From: Paracoccaceae bacterium
Lineage (GTDB): Bacteria > Pseudomonadota > Alphaproteobacteria > Rhodobacterales > Rhodobacteraceae
Direction of reading: 5' to 3'
DNA length: 64,000 bases
Assembly: GCA_016124615.1 (NCBI GenBank)
Contig: WGNF01000003.1
Location: forward strand, 558,001 to 622,000
The notes under the pieces are model-generated. The model ran no database searches, was not told the DNA's origin, and was given only the letters and a program-made list of their open reading frames with translations. Below are positions 56,330 through 64,000 of this stretch, in pieces; the stretch's first letter is position 1, and each line of letters begins with the position of its first letter. Position numbers and translations under genes: made by a program.

Positions 56330-56880
56330 GCCGCCTTCCATTTGATCGAACAGCCGATGGAGGGGACTTGGTCCACCGGCCCGTGCCCGGTCTCGGCGAT
56401 CTGTTTCATCGCCTCGTAAAGCTCGCGCCGCGCGCCGTCGGGCGCGGGGTTGCGCCCCGAGGCGTCGAGCCGGCCACGGTATTGCAGGCCCAACCTGGCA
56501 TCGAAGCCGAAGAAATCCGGCGTGCAGGCGGCGCCGTAGGCTCGCGCGACCTCCTGCGTTTCATCGTAGAGGTAGGGGAAGGGGAAATGATGCGTTTCCG
56601 CCACCGCCGTCATCGCGGCAAAGCCGTCCTGCGGATAGGCGCGGGCGTCGTTGGCTGAAATCGCCGCCACGCCGATGCCAAGCGCCATCAGGTTGCGCGC
56701 GTCGCGGATGATCCGGTCCAGCACCGCCTTCACATAGGGGCAGTGGTTGCAGATGAACAGGATCAGCGTGCCGCGCGGGCCCGCCAGCTCGGTCAGGCTC
56801 AGCACCCGGCCATCGGTCGCGGGCAGGCGGAAGGCGGGCGCTTGCCAGCGGTAGTTGCAGACCGGGGCGGTGGCCGCCAT
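56326..56880 (-). CDS. Thioredoxin-fold (AhpC/TSA-like) protein in the cbb operon
   Basis: The 184-residue cytoplasmic protein has a thioredoxin fold with the dithiol CNHCPYV (Cys44, Cys47) in TLILFICNHCPYVKAVLDRI, then GVAAISANDARAYPQDG and ACTPDFFGFDARLGLQYRGR, the pattern of a thioredoxin/peroxiredoxin-like family that often lacks a named function. It starts by ATG overlapping the rpe stop by one base, and its stop overlaps gph. Location suggests a redox link to the Calvin cycle; that is inference. Confidence 0.85.
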   Translation of the reverse strand: MAATAPVCNYRWQAPAFRLPATDGRVLSLTELAGPRGTLILFICNHCPYVKAVLDRIIRDARNLMALGIGVAAISANDARAYPQDGFAAMTAVAETHHFPFPYLYDETQEVARAYGAACTPDFFGFDARLGLQYRGRLDASGRNPAPDGARRELYEAMKQIAETGHGPVDQVPSIGCSIKWKAA

Positions 56881-57587
56881 CACGCGGCCCGATCGGCCTG
56901 CCGCGCAGCCTCGGCGGCGGCACGGATGGCGCGGATATTCTCGCCGTAGGGCGCCGGGTTGGCGACCGAGCCGCCCTTGAAGACGGCAGAGCCCGCAACC
57001 AGCACATCAGCCCCCGCTGCCACCACCAGCGGCGCGGTTTCCGGCGTCACGCCGCCGTCGATCTCGATATGGATCGGGCGGTCGCCGATCATCGCGCGCA
57101 GGGCACGGACCTTGTCGATCTGGCTGTGGATGAACTTCTGCCCGCCAAAGCCGGGGTTCACCGTCATGATGCAGACGATATCCACCAAGTCGAGCAGGTA
57201 GGCGATGCTGTCAAGCCCGGTGCCGGGGTTGATCGCCAGCCCCGGCCGCGCCCCGGCGGCCCGGATCGCTTGCAAGGTGCGGTGGGTATGCGCGCCCGCC
57301 TCGGGGTGAACCGAGATGATGTCGGCGCCCGCCTCGGCAAATGCCTCGATGAACAGATCCACCGGCGAGATCATCAGGTGCACGTCCATCACCGTCTTGA
57401 TATGCGGGCGGATCGCCTTGCACAGCGGCGGGCCGAAGGTGAGGTTGGGCACGAAATGGCCATCCATCACGTCGACATGAACCCAGTCGCAGCCCTGCGC
57501 CTCGATCGCCTGAATTTCGGCGCCGAAGTTGGCGAAATCGGCGGACAGGATCGACGGGGCGATCTTGATGGAACGGTCGAATGTCAT
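56880..57587 (-). CDS. rpe: Ribulose-phosphate 3-epimerase (CbbE)
   Basis: The enzyme interconverts ribulose 5-phosphate and xylulose 5-phosphate. The 235-residue TIM-barrel protein has [17 protein letters not shown], the catalytic-aspartate segment [18 protein letters not shown], the metal-binding MDVHLMI, and [12 protein letters not shown] with IEIDGGV. Its start overlaps the cbbX stop by 4 bases and its stop overlaps the thioredoxin-like start. Position in the cbb operon marks it as the Calvin-cycle copy. Confidence 0.96.
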   Translation of the reverse strand: MTFDRSIKIAPSILSADFANFGAEIQAIEAQGCDWVHVDVMDGHFVPNLTFGPPLCKAIRPHIKTVMDVHLMISPVDLFIEAFAEAGADIISVHPEAGAHTHRTLQAIRAAGARPGLAINPGTGLDSIAYLLDLVDIVCIMTVNPGFGGQKFIHSQIDKVRALRAMIGDRPIHIEIDGGVTPETAPLVVAAGADVLVAGSAVFKGGSVANPAPYGENIRAIRAAAEAARQADRAA

Positions 57588-58525
57588 GATGCGGCCTCCT
57601 CGCCGTCAATGGTTCGGGCGCGATCGCTGTCCAGCCCGCCGCGAAAAACGCGGCTCGCGCGGATGTCGGCCTGCTCTATCGTGGAAAGGGCAGCGGCGTC
57701 CAGCGCCCCCTTGGCCTCCAGAAAGATGCGGTTGGCCTGCCGCAGCCGCGCGCGGTCGAAGGCATTGCGGATCGAGCGGGCATTGGCGAAATGCGGCTGC
57801 TTGCGGCGCAGCTTGATGTATTCGGCAAAGGCCCGCTCGGCCTCGGGGCTCATGGTATAGTTCTGATCGGCCATCATGTGCTTGACGATCGCCAGCAGCT
57901 CGGCATCGGAATAATCCGGGAATTCAATGTGATGCGCGATGCGGCTGCGAAAACCAGGGTTGGACTGGAAGAAGCTTTCCATCCGGTCGGCATAGCCTGC
58001 AAGGATCACCACCAGATCGTCGCGGTTGTTTTCCATCACCTGCAACAGGATCTCGATCGCCTCTTGACCGTAATCGCGCTCGTTGTCGGGGCGGTAGAGG
58101 TAGTAGGCCTCGTCGATGAACAGAACCCCGCCCATCGCACGTTTCAGCACGTCCTTGGTCTTCGGCGCGGTATGGCCGATGTACTGCCCCACCAGATCGT
58201 CGCGCGTGACGCTGACGAGGTGGCCCTTGCGCACATAGCCGAGGCGATGCAGCAGCCCGGCCATCTTCAGCGCCACGGTGGTCTTGCCGGTGCCGGGGTT
58301 GCCGGTGAACGACATGTGCAGCGTCGGCGTCTCATGCGCGAGGCCCAGCGTGGCGCGGGCTCGGTCCACCAGCAGCAGCGCCGCGGTTTCGCGGATGCGA
58401 TCCTTCACCGGCTTCAACCCGATCAGCTCGCGGTCCAGCTCCTCCAGCACCTCGCGCACGCCAGAGGATTCGTATTCGGCACGCAGATCGACGGTTTTCG
58501 GGGCGGGAGCGTCGGTGTCCATCAT
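57584..58525 (-). CDS. cbbX: Red-type RuBisCO activase CbbX
   Basis: CbbX is an AAA+ motor that removes inhibitory sugar phosphates from red-type RuBisCO by pulling the CbbL C-terminus. The 313-residue protein has Walker [20 protein letters not shown], the pore-loop region [19 protein letters not shown], Walker [18 protein letters not shown], and sensor/arginine-finger [19 protein letters not shown]. The start is the first of two ATGs at 58520-58525, after GAGGG. It matches the form IC RuBisCO upstream. Confidence 0.97.
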   Translation of the reverse strand: MMDTDAPAPKTVDLRAEYESSGVREVLEELDRELIGLKPVKDRIRETAALLLVDRARATLGLAHETPTLHMSFTGNPGTGKTTVALKMAGLLHRLGYVRKGHLVSVTRDDLVGQYIGHTAPKTKDVLKRAMGGVLFIDEAYYLYRPDNERDYGQEAIEILLQVMENNRDDLVVILAGYADRMESFFQSNPGFRSRIAHHIEFPDYSDAELLAIVKHMMADQNYTMSPEAERAFAEYIKLRRKQPHFANARSIRNAFDRARLRQANRIFLEAKGALDAAALSTIEQADIRASRVFRGGLDSDRARTIDGEEAAS

Positions 58526-58540
58526 CTCTTAACCCTCAGG

Positions 58541-58570
58541 CTTCATCTTGGCACAAATATCCCGCGGGGG
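58541..58570 (-). repeat. Dispersed hairpin-plus-tail repeat, copy C
   Basis: Read on the minus strand, CCCCCGCGGGATATTTGTG then CCAAGATGAAG aligns with the tail of copies A (8581) and B (45371): RTATTT, three bases, CCA, four bases, GAA. It ends 16 bases before the cbbX start and partly overlaps the leader of cbbX. Confidence 0.5.
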
Positions 58571-58584
58571 TGATCCCCGATCCA

Positions 58585-58657
58585 GAAACCCTCCAGTGGA
58601 GGGTTTCCGGGGTGAACGCCCGGCCCCTTGGGCCGGGCTGGGGGGCGCGAAGCCCCC
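58585..58657 (-). promoter_or_regulatory. Three tandem hairpins between cbbS and cbbX
   Basis: Perfect stems lie side by side: GGGGGC / GCCCCC (58641-58657), GCCCGGCCC / GGGCCGGGC (58618-58638, loop of 3) and GAAACCCTCC / GGAGGGTTTC (58585-58607, loop of 3). They start 11 bases after the cbbS stop. None is followed by a T-tract, so transcription can continue into cbbX. Such structures often protect upstream mRNA from 3' exonucleases, which would favour RuBisCO subunits over the downstream genes. Confidence 0.65.
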
Positions 58658-58668
58658 GGCGCCCGGCT

Positions 58669-59058
58669 TTAGCGCACCACGGTCTGCGTGTAGCGAATCG
58701 AGCGGCCGTCCGCCTCCATGCGGGTCAGACGAATCTCTGGCTCCACCTTCGGGCGGTTCACGATGAAGGACATCGTGACCGATTCCACCGCGCGGGTGGC
58801 GTCGAAGGCGTTCAGGCGGATATAGGCCTCGGGGTGCAGCTTGCGGCAGTCGTCCAGTTCGATCATCACGCCTTTCGCGTCTTTCAGATCGAACATCGGG
58901 TTGCCCCACATCTGCCAGTAGATATTGCGCGGATGCGGGTCATAGCTGTACTCGACCCCGATCGCCCAGCCCTTGCGCAGGCAATATTCGACCTGGGTCG
59001 AAATCTGATCGTCGGTCAGGTCGGGCAGGAAGGAAAAGCAGCCTTGGGTGATACGCAT
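58669..59058 (-). CDS. cbbS: RuBisCO small subunit, form I red type
   Basis: The 129-residue protein starts MRITQGCFSFLPDLTDDQI and has WAIGVEYSYDPHPRNIYWQMWGNPMFDL split across a turn, then AYIRLNAFDATRAVE. The C-terminal extension (SIRYTQTVVR after EIRLTRMEADGR) is the beta-hairpin that distinguishes red-type from green-type small subunits. AAGGAGAACCACC precedes the ATG at 59056-59058; the frame can be read farther but only as a shadow of cbbL. It follows cbbL by 11 bases. Confidence 0.97.
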   Translation of the reverse strand: MRITQGCFSFLPDLTDDQISTQVEYCLRKGWAIGVEYSYDPHPRNIYWQMWGNPMFDLKDAKGVMIELDDCRKLHPEAYIRLNAFDATRAVESVTMSFIVNRPKVEPEIRLTRMEADGRSIRYTQTVVR

Positions 59059-59069
59059 GGTGGTTCTCC

Positions 59070-60566
<1,497 letters not shown>

Positions 60567-61646
60567 TTACGCGGCTTTGCTGGCGGTAACCGCCGGGTCG
60601 AGCGTGCCTTTGGCATAGCGCTTGGCCATGTCGTCGATCGCGATGACCTTGATCTTGCTGGCGTTTCCGGCCGTCCCGAAGGCTTCGAGCCGGTCGCGGC
60701 ACAGATCGCGCATCGCATCCATCGCGGGTTTCAGGAACTTGCGCGGATCGAACTCTTTCGGGTTCGAGGTCGCGATCTTGCGGAACTGGCCGGTCATCGC
60801 CATCCGGCAGTCGGTGTCGATGTTGACCTTGCGCACGCCCATCTTGATGCCGCGCACGATCTCTTCGACCGGAACGCCGAAGGTTTGCGGCATCTCGCCG
60901 CCGAATTCGTTGATGATGTCCTGCAATTCCTGCGGCACTGACGACGAGCCATGCATGACAAGGTGGGTATTGGGCAGCTTGGCGTGGATCGCCTCGATCA
61001 CCCGCATCGCGAGGATGTCGCCGGTCGGCTTGCGGCTGAACTTGTAGGCGCCGTGGCTGGTGCCGCAGGCAATGGCGAGCGCGTCAACCCTGGTGCGGGT
61101 GACGAAATCGACGGCCTGATCGGGGTCGGTCAGCAGCATCGAATGATCCAGCTTGCCGACCGCGCCGTGGCCATCCTCGGCCTCGCTCTCGCCGGTCTCA
61201 AGGCTGCCCAGCACGCCCAGTTCGCCCTCGACCGAGGCGCCGACCCAATGGGCGAAGCGCGACACGCGTTCGGTGATCTCGACGTTGTAGGCGTAGCTGG
61301 CCGGGGTCTTGGCGTCGCCTTCCAGCGAGCCGTCCATCATCACGCTGGTGAAGCCGTGGCGGATCGCGGTCAGGCAGGTGGCCTCGTTGTTGCCGTGGTC
61401 CTGATGCATGCACAGCGGAATTTCGGGATAGATCGCGGCCAGCGCCTCGATCATCTTCGACAGCATGATGTCATTGGCATAGCTGCGCGCGCCGCGGCTG
61501 GCCTGAATGATCACCGGCGCATCGACGGCCTTCGCCGCCTCCATGATCGCCAGGCCCTGTTCCATGTTGTTGATGTTGAAGGCGGGCACGCCATAGCTGT
61601 GCTCGGCCGCGTGATCAAGCAGTTGTCGCAATGTAATCAATGCCAT
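60567..61646 (-). CDS. cbbA: Fructose-1,6-bisphosphate aldolase, class II
   Basis: The 359-residue zinc enzyme condenses triose phosphates (also sedoheptulose-bisphosphate formation). It has the zinc-ligand [16 protein letters not shown] (HxDHG), [41 protein letters not shown] and [17 protein letters not shown]. The operon position between cbbP and cbbL makes it the Calvin-cycle isozyme. Confidence 0.96.
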   Translation of the reverse strand: MALITLRQLLDHAAEHSYGVPAFNINNMEQGLAIMEAAKAVDAPVIIQASRGARSYANDIMLSKMIEALAAIYPEIPLCMHQDHGNNEATCLTAIRHGFTSVMMDGSLEGDAKTPASYAYNVEITERVSRFAHWVGASVEGELGVLGSLETGESEAEDGHGAVGKLDHSMLLTDPDQAVDFVTRTRVDALAIACGTSHGAYKFSRKPTGDILAMRVIEAIHAKLPNTHLVMHGSSSVPQELQDIINEFGGEMPQTFGVPVEEIVRGIKMGVRKVNIDTDCRMAMTGQFRKIATSNPKEFDPRKFLKPAMDAMRDLCRDRLEAFGTAGNASKIKVIAIDDMAKRYAKGTLDPAVTASKAA

Positions 61647-61676
61647 GTCGGTAACTCCTCAGATAGGGAAGGGGGC

Positions 61677-62549
61677 TCAGGCGCGTTTTGACTCGCGCAC
61701 CAGACGCTCGATCAGCGGGGTCAGGATCAGCTGCATCGCCAGATCCATCTTGTTGCCGGGGATCACGATCGAGTTCGCGCGGCTCATCCACGAGCCGTTG
61801 ATCATCGAGGTGAGGTAGGGAAAGTCGATGCCGCGCGGGCTGCGGAAGCGGATCACCACCAGGCTTTCGTCGGCGGTGGGGATCCAGCGCGCGATGAACG
61901 GGTTCGAGGTGTCGACCACCGGCACGCGCTGAAAGTTGATGTCAGTCTCGGTGAACTGCGGCGTGATGCAGTGCACATAGGCGTGCATCCGGCGCAGGAT
62001 GGTGTCGGTCACCGCCTCGGTGGTGTAGCCGCGCTGCGCCCGGTCGCGGTGGATTTTCTGGATCCATTCGAGGTTGACCACCGGCACCACGCCGATCTTC
62101 AGGTCGGCGTGCTGGGGCAGGTTGACCGCGTCATTCACCACGCAGCCGTGCAGGCCCTCGTAGAACAAGAGGTCCGATCCGTCCTCGAACGGCGCCCAAT
62201 CGGTGAACTTGCCCGGCGCCACGCCATAGGCCTCAGCCTCGCGCGCGTCGTGGACATAGTGACGGGTGCGGCCCTTGCCGGTCTCGCTGTATTCGCGGAA
62301 CACCCGCTCCAGCTCGCCCAACTCGTTGGCTTCATAGGAGAAATGCGAAAAGGTGTGATCGCCCTCGGCATAGCGCTTTTCCAGCTCGGCCTTCATCGCC
62401 GCGCGGTCGAAGCGGTGGAAGGCATCGCCCTCGATCGACACCGCCTTGAAGCCCTCGCGGCGGAAAATCTGGTCGAAGGTGTTCTTGACCGTGGTGGTGC
62501 CCGCGCCGGAGGATCCGGTGACCGAGATGATGGGGTGTTTCTTGCTCAT
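61677..62549 (-). CDS. cbbP: Phosphoribulokinase
   Basis: It phosphorylates ribulose 5-phosphate to the RuBisCO substrate and, with RuBisCO, is unique to the Calvin cycle. The 290-residue protein has the P-loop ISVTGSSGAGTTTVKNTF, catalytic-region VSIEGDAFHRFDRAAMKAE and HTFSHFSYEANELGELE, and LFYEGLHGCVVND. Length and motifs fit the octameric, NADH-activated proteobacterial class. The ATG at 62547-62549 lies 4 bases after the cbbF stop. Confidence 0.96.
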   Translation of the reverse strand: MSKKHPIISVTGSSGAGTTTVKNTFDQIFRREGFKAVSIEGDAFHRFDRAAMKAELEKRYAEGDHTFSHFSYEANELGELERVFREYSETGKGRTRHYVHDAREAEAYGVAPGKFTDWAPFEDGSDLLFYEGLHGCVVNDAVNLPQHADLKIGVVPVVNLEWIQKIHRDRAQRGYTTEAVTDTILRRMHAYVHCITPQFTETDINFQRVPVVDTSNPFIARWIPTADESLVVIRFRSPRGIDFPYLTSMINGSWMSRANSIVIPGNKMDLAMQLILTPLIERLVRESKRA

Positions 62550-62553
62550 GCTC

Positions 62554-63564
62554 TCAACTCCGGAACAGGCCGCGCTTGCCGAACAGGGCGGATGTCTCCT
62601 CCTCCGGCAGGTCATGGTAGGCGGCGACGCGGGCGACCTTGTCGGCCGACCCGAAAATCAGGGGGGTGCGAACGTGCAGGCTGGTGACCGTCTGCCCCAT
62701 CAGCGGGTCGGCGCCATCGGTGGCCCCGCCACCCGCCTGCACCAGCAGAAAGGCGATCGGCGCGCCCTCGTAAAGCAGCCGCAACCGGCCGTTCTCGTAG
62801 CCCTTGCGGTCGTCGCGGGGGTAAAGGAAAATCCCGCCGCGGGTCAGGATGCGGTGCGTTTCGGCCACCAACGAGGCGATCCAGCGCATGTTGAAGTTCT
62901 TGCCGCGCGGCCCCTCGGCCCCCGCCACCAGATCGTCGACGTAAGACCGGATCGGCTGCGGCCAGTGCCGGTAGTTCGAGGCGTTGATCGCGAATTCCGA
63001 CGACTTGGCCGGAACCTGCACATTTGTCTGCACCAGCCGGAACTGCCGGGTATCGGAGTCGAGCACGTATTTCAGCACGCCCGCGCCGAAGGTGACGACA
63101 AGGCAGCACTGCGGCCCGTAGATGATGTAGCCGCCCGCGATCTGTTCCGATGCCGGGCGCAGAAAGCTGGCCTCGGCCGTCTCGGCGGCGGGAAAGATCG
63201 AGAAGATGGTGCCGATGGACACGTTCACGTCGATGTTTGACGAGCCGTCCAGCGGGTCGATTGCCAGCGCCAGATCGCCAGTCGGGCCCAGCGTGACCAC
63301 GTCATCCTGCTCTTCCGAGGCGTAGAAGCGCACCGCGGTGCCGGTCAGCGCGTCGCGAAAGGCGTCATCGGCGATCACGTCGAGCGCCTTCTGCCCGTCG
63401 CCGCCCGCGTTGACGCCGACCGCACCGGCCAGATCGGCGTCGTCAAGCCCGCCGCGTGCAATGCGCCGGGCAAGGTCCGCGCCAACCGCGGCGAGGCGGT
63501 TCATCACCTGCTGCAGCTGCGCCGGAACTTCGGTCCCGGCAAAGGCGGGTTGGTCTAGCGGCAT
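62554..63564 (-). CDS. cbbF: Fructose-1,6-bisphosphatase, class I
   Basis: The 336-residue enzyme removes the C1 phosphate from fructose bisphosphate (often also sedoheptulose bisphosphate). It has YASEEQDD, the metal-binding [31 protein letters not shown] and the substrate-binding [17 protein letters not shown] and [21 protein letters not shown] precedes the ATG. It is the first gene of the cbb operon, divergent from cbbR. Confidence 0.96.
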   Translation of the reverse strand: MPLDQPAFAGTEVPAQLQQVMNRLAAVGADLARRIARGGLDDADLAGAVGVNAGGDGQKALDVIADDAFRDALTGTAVRFYASEEQDDVVTLGPTGDLALAIDPLDGSSNIDVNVSIGTIFSIFPAAETAEASFLRPASEQIAGGYIIYGPQCCLVVTFGAGVLKYVLDSDTRQFRLVQTNVQVPAKSSEFAINASNYRHWPQPIRSYVDDLVAGAEGPRGKNFNMRWIASLVAETHRILTRGGIFLYPRDDRKGYENGRLRLLYEGAPIAFLLVQAGGGATDGADPLMGQTVTSLHVRTPLIFGSADKVARVAAYHDLPEEETSALFGKRGLFRS

Positions 63565-63615
63565 CGCACTCCTCCCAAAGCATCGATTCTGTCTTCAGCA
63601 TTGCGGAAGGGGCGA

Positions 63616-63630
63616 TTAGATGACATTTAA
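63616..63630. promoter_or_regulatory. LysR-type (CbbR) binding site in the cbbF/cbbR region
   Basis: The interrupted palindrome TTAGATGACATTTAA matches the LysR T-N11-A rule (T at 63617, A at 63629) and is followed by the AT-rich TAAACC. It sits 51 bases before cbbF and 30 bases before cbbR, where CbbR would control both genes. Confidence 0.6.
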
Positions 63631-63660
63631 TAAACCAAGCGTCTCCATCAGGATTTTGGA

Positions 63661-64000
63661 ATGAACCTGTCCGATGCCGTCACACTGAAGCAGATGCGCG
63701 CCCTGTCGGCAGTCGCGCGCCACGGCTCGATCACCGCCGCAGCCGAGGCACTGCGCCTGTCGCCACCGGCGATTCACAGCCAGCTCAAGGGGTTGGAGGC
63801 GATTGTTGAGACGCCTGTTTTACAGCGCACCTCGGATACCGCCGGTTCGCAGCTGACCGAGGCCGGGCGCGCGCTGCTGGAGGCGGCCGAGCGGATCGAG
63901 GTCATTCTGTCGCAGTGCGGCGGTCAGGTGGACGCTTTGTCGCGGGGGCAGGCGGGCAAGGTCGTGCTGGGCGTGGTTTCGACCGGAAAGTATTTCGCGC
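63661..64000 (+). CDS. cbbR: LysR-type regulator CbbR (5' part only)
   Basis: The visible 113 residues begin MNLSDAVTLKQMRALSAVAR and contain the winged helix-turn-helix of LysR regulators (HGSITAAAEALRLSPPAIHS, QLKGLEAIVETPVLQRTSD) and the linker helix; the effector domain starts at GKVVLGVVSTGKYFA. Its position divergent to cbbF identifies it as CbbR, which activates the operon in response to metabolites such as RuBP or NADPH. AGGA lies 7 bases before the ATG. The gene continues past the window edge. Confidence 0.93.
   Translation, partial: MNLSDAVTLKQMRALSAVARHGSITAAAEALRLSPPAIHSQLKGLEAIVETPVLQRTSDTAGSQLTEAGRALLEAAERIEVILSQCGGQVDALSRGQAGKVVLGVVSTGKYFA

Overview
The window is GC-rich, densely coded chromosomal DNA from an alphaproteobacterium of the Rhodobacter/Paracoccus group (Rhodobacteraceae). 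The evidence is the nifR3(dusB)-ntrB-ntrC-ntrY-ntrX-hfq-hflX block, an NtrC without the sigma54-contact motif (as known for Rhodobacter capsulatus), fused ispDF, red-type (form IC) RuBisCO with CbbX, the DUF6477/DUF6456 pair, and a dispersed hairpin-plus-tail repeat. I see no transposase, integrase, CRISPR array, rRNA or tRNA gene; it reads as core genome plus metabolic accessory genes.

Layout. 0-10.6 kb: a C1-type pair (MTHFR-like protein and a Virulence_fact-family small protein), ppx-rlmE, msrB-msrA, a YdcF-type protein, an MFS exporter, guaA and an MttB-superfamily methyltransferase. 10.3-12 kb: divergent DUF6477 and DUF6456 genes sharing an AT-rich control region. 12-18.7 kb: lipA; a cytochrome c'/dihaem cytochrome c/ClpP-like membrane protein operon; hpt; a COQ10-like START protein; pncC-pgpA-ispDF. 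18.9-27.8 kb: the nitrogen-control block and hfq-hflX. 27.8-33.6 kb: penicillin-acylase family hydrolase, 3-hydroxyisobutyrate dehydrogenase-like protein, SYLF lipoprotein, hemB. 33.6-46.8 kb: mfd, a Bcr/CflA-type exporter, a K+ channel, an HdeD-like protein, a DsbA/FrnE protein, an acyl-CoA ligase with a divergent XRE-cupin regulator, an entericidin-like peptide, an orphan oligopeptide-binding protein, a 3-hydroxybutyrate dehydrogenase, a LysE-type exporter and a DUF502 protein. 46.8-50.6 kb: psuG and psuK flanking two small envelope genes. 50.8-52.6 kb: rpsB-tsf. 52.9-55 kb: a LuxR-type solo and an FAD oxidoreductase.

54.996-64 kb is a Calvin-Benson-Bassham cluster. Divergent cbbR (cut by the window edge) faces cbbF-cbbP-cbbA-cbbL-cbbS-cbbX-rpe(cbbE)-thioredoxin-like gene-gph(cbbZ)-cbbY. 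From cbbX onward every gene overlaps the next by 1-4 bases, so the RuBisCO activase, epimerase, thioredoxin-fold protein and two HAD phosphatases should be translationally coupled. Between cbbS and cbbX lie three consecutive strong hairpins and a repeat copy, a likely point where RuBisCO mRNA is separated from the downstream genes.

The least explained items are: an orphan intrinsic terminator and upstream hairpin that look like a small RNA (44.40-44.48 kb); the thioredoxin-fold protein inside the cbb operon; the DUF6477/DUF6456 control region with a CtrA-like site; the three-copy dispersed repeat; the structured leader before the MttB-like gene; and the structured gene-free stretch at 52.6-52.9 kb. 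All functional calls come from reading the sequence; no database search was run.
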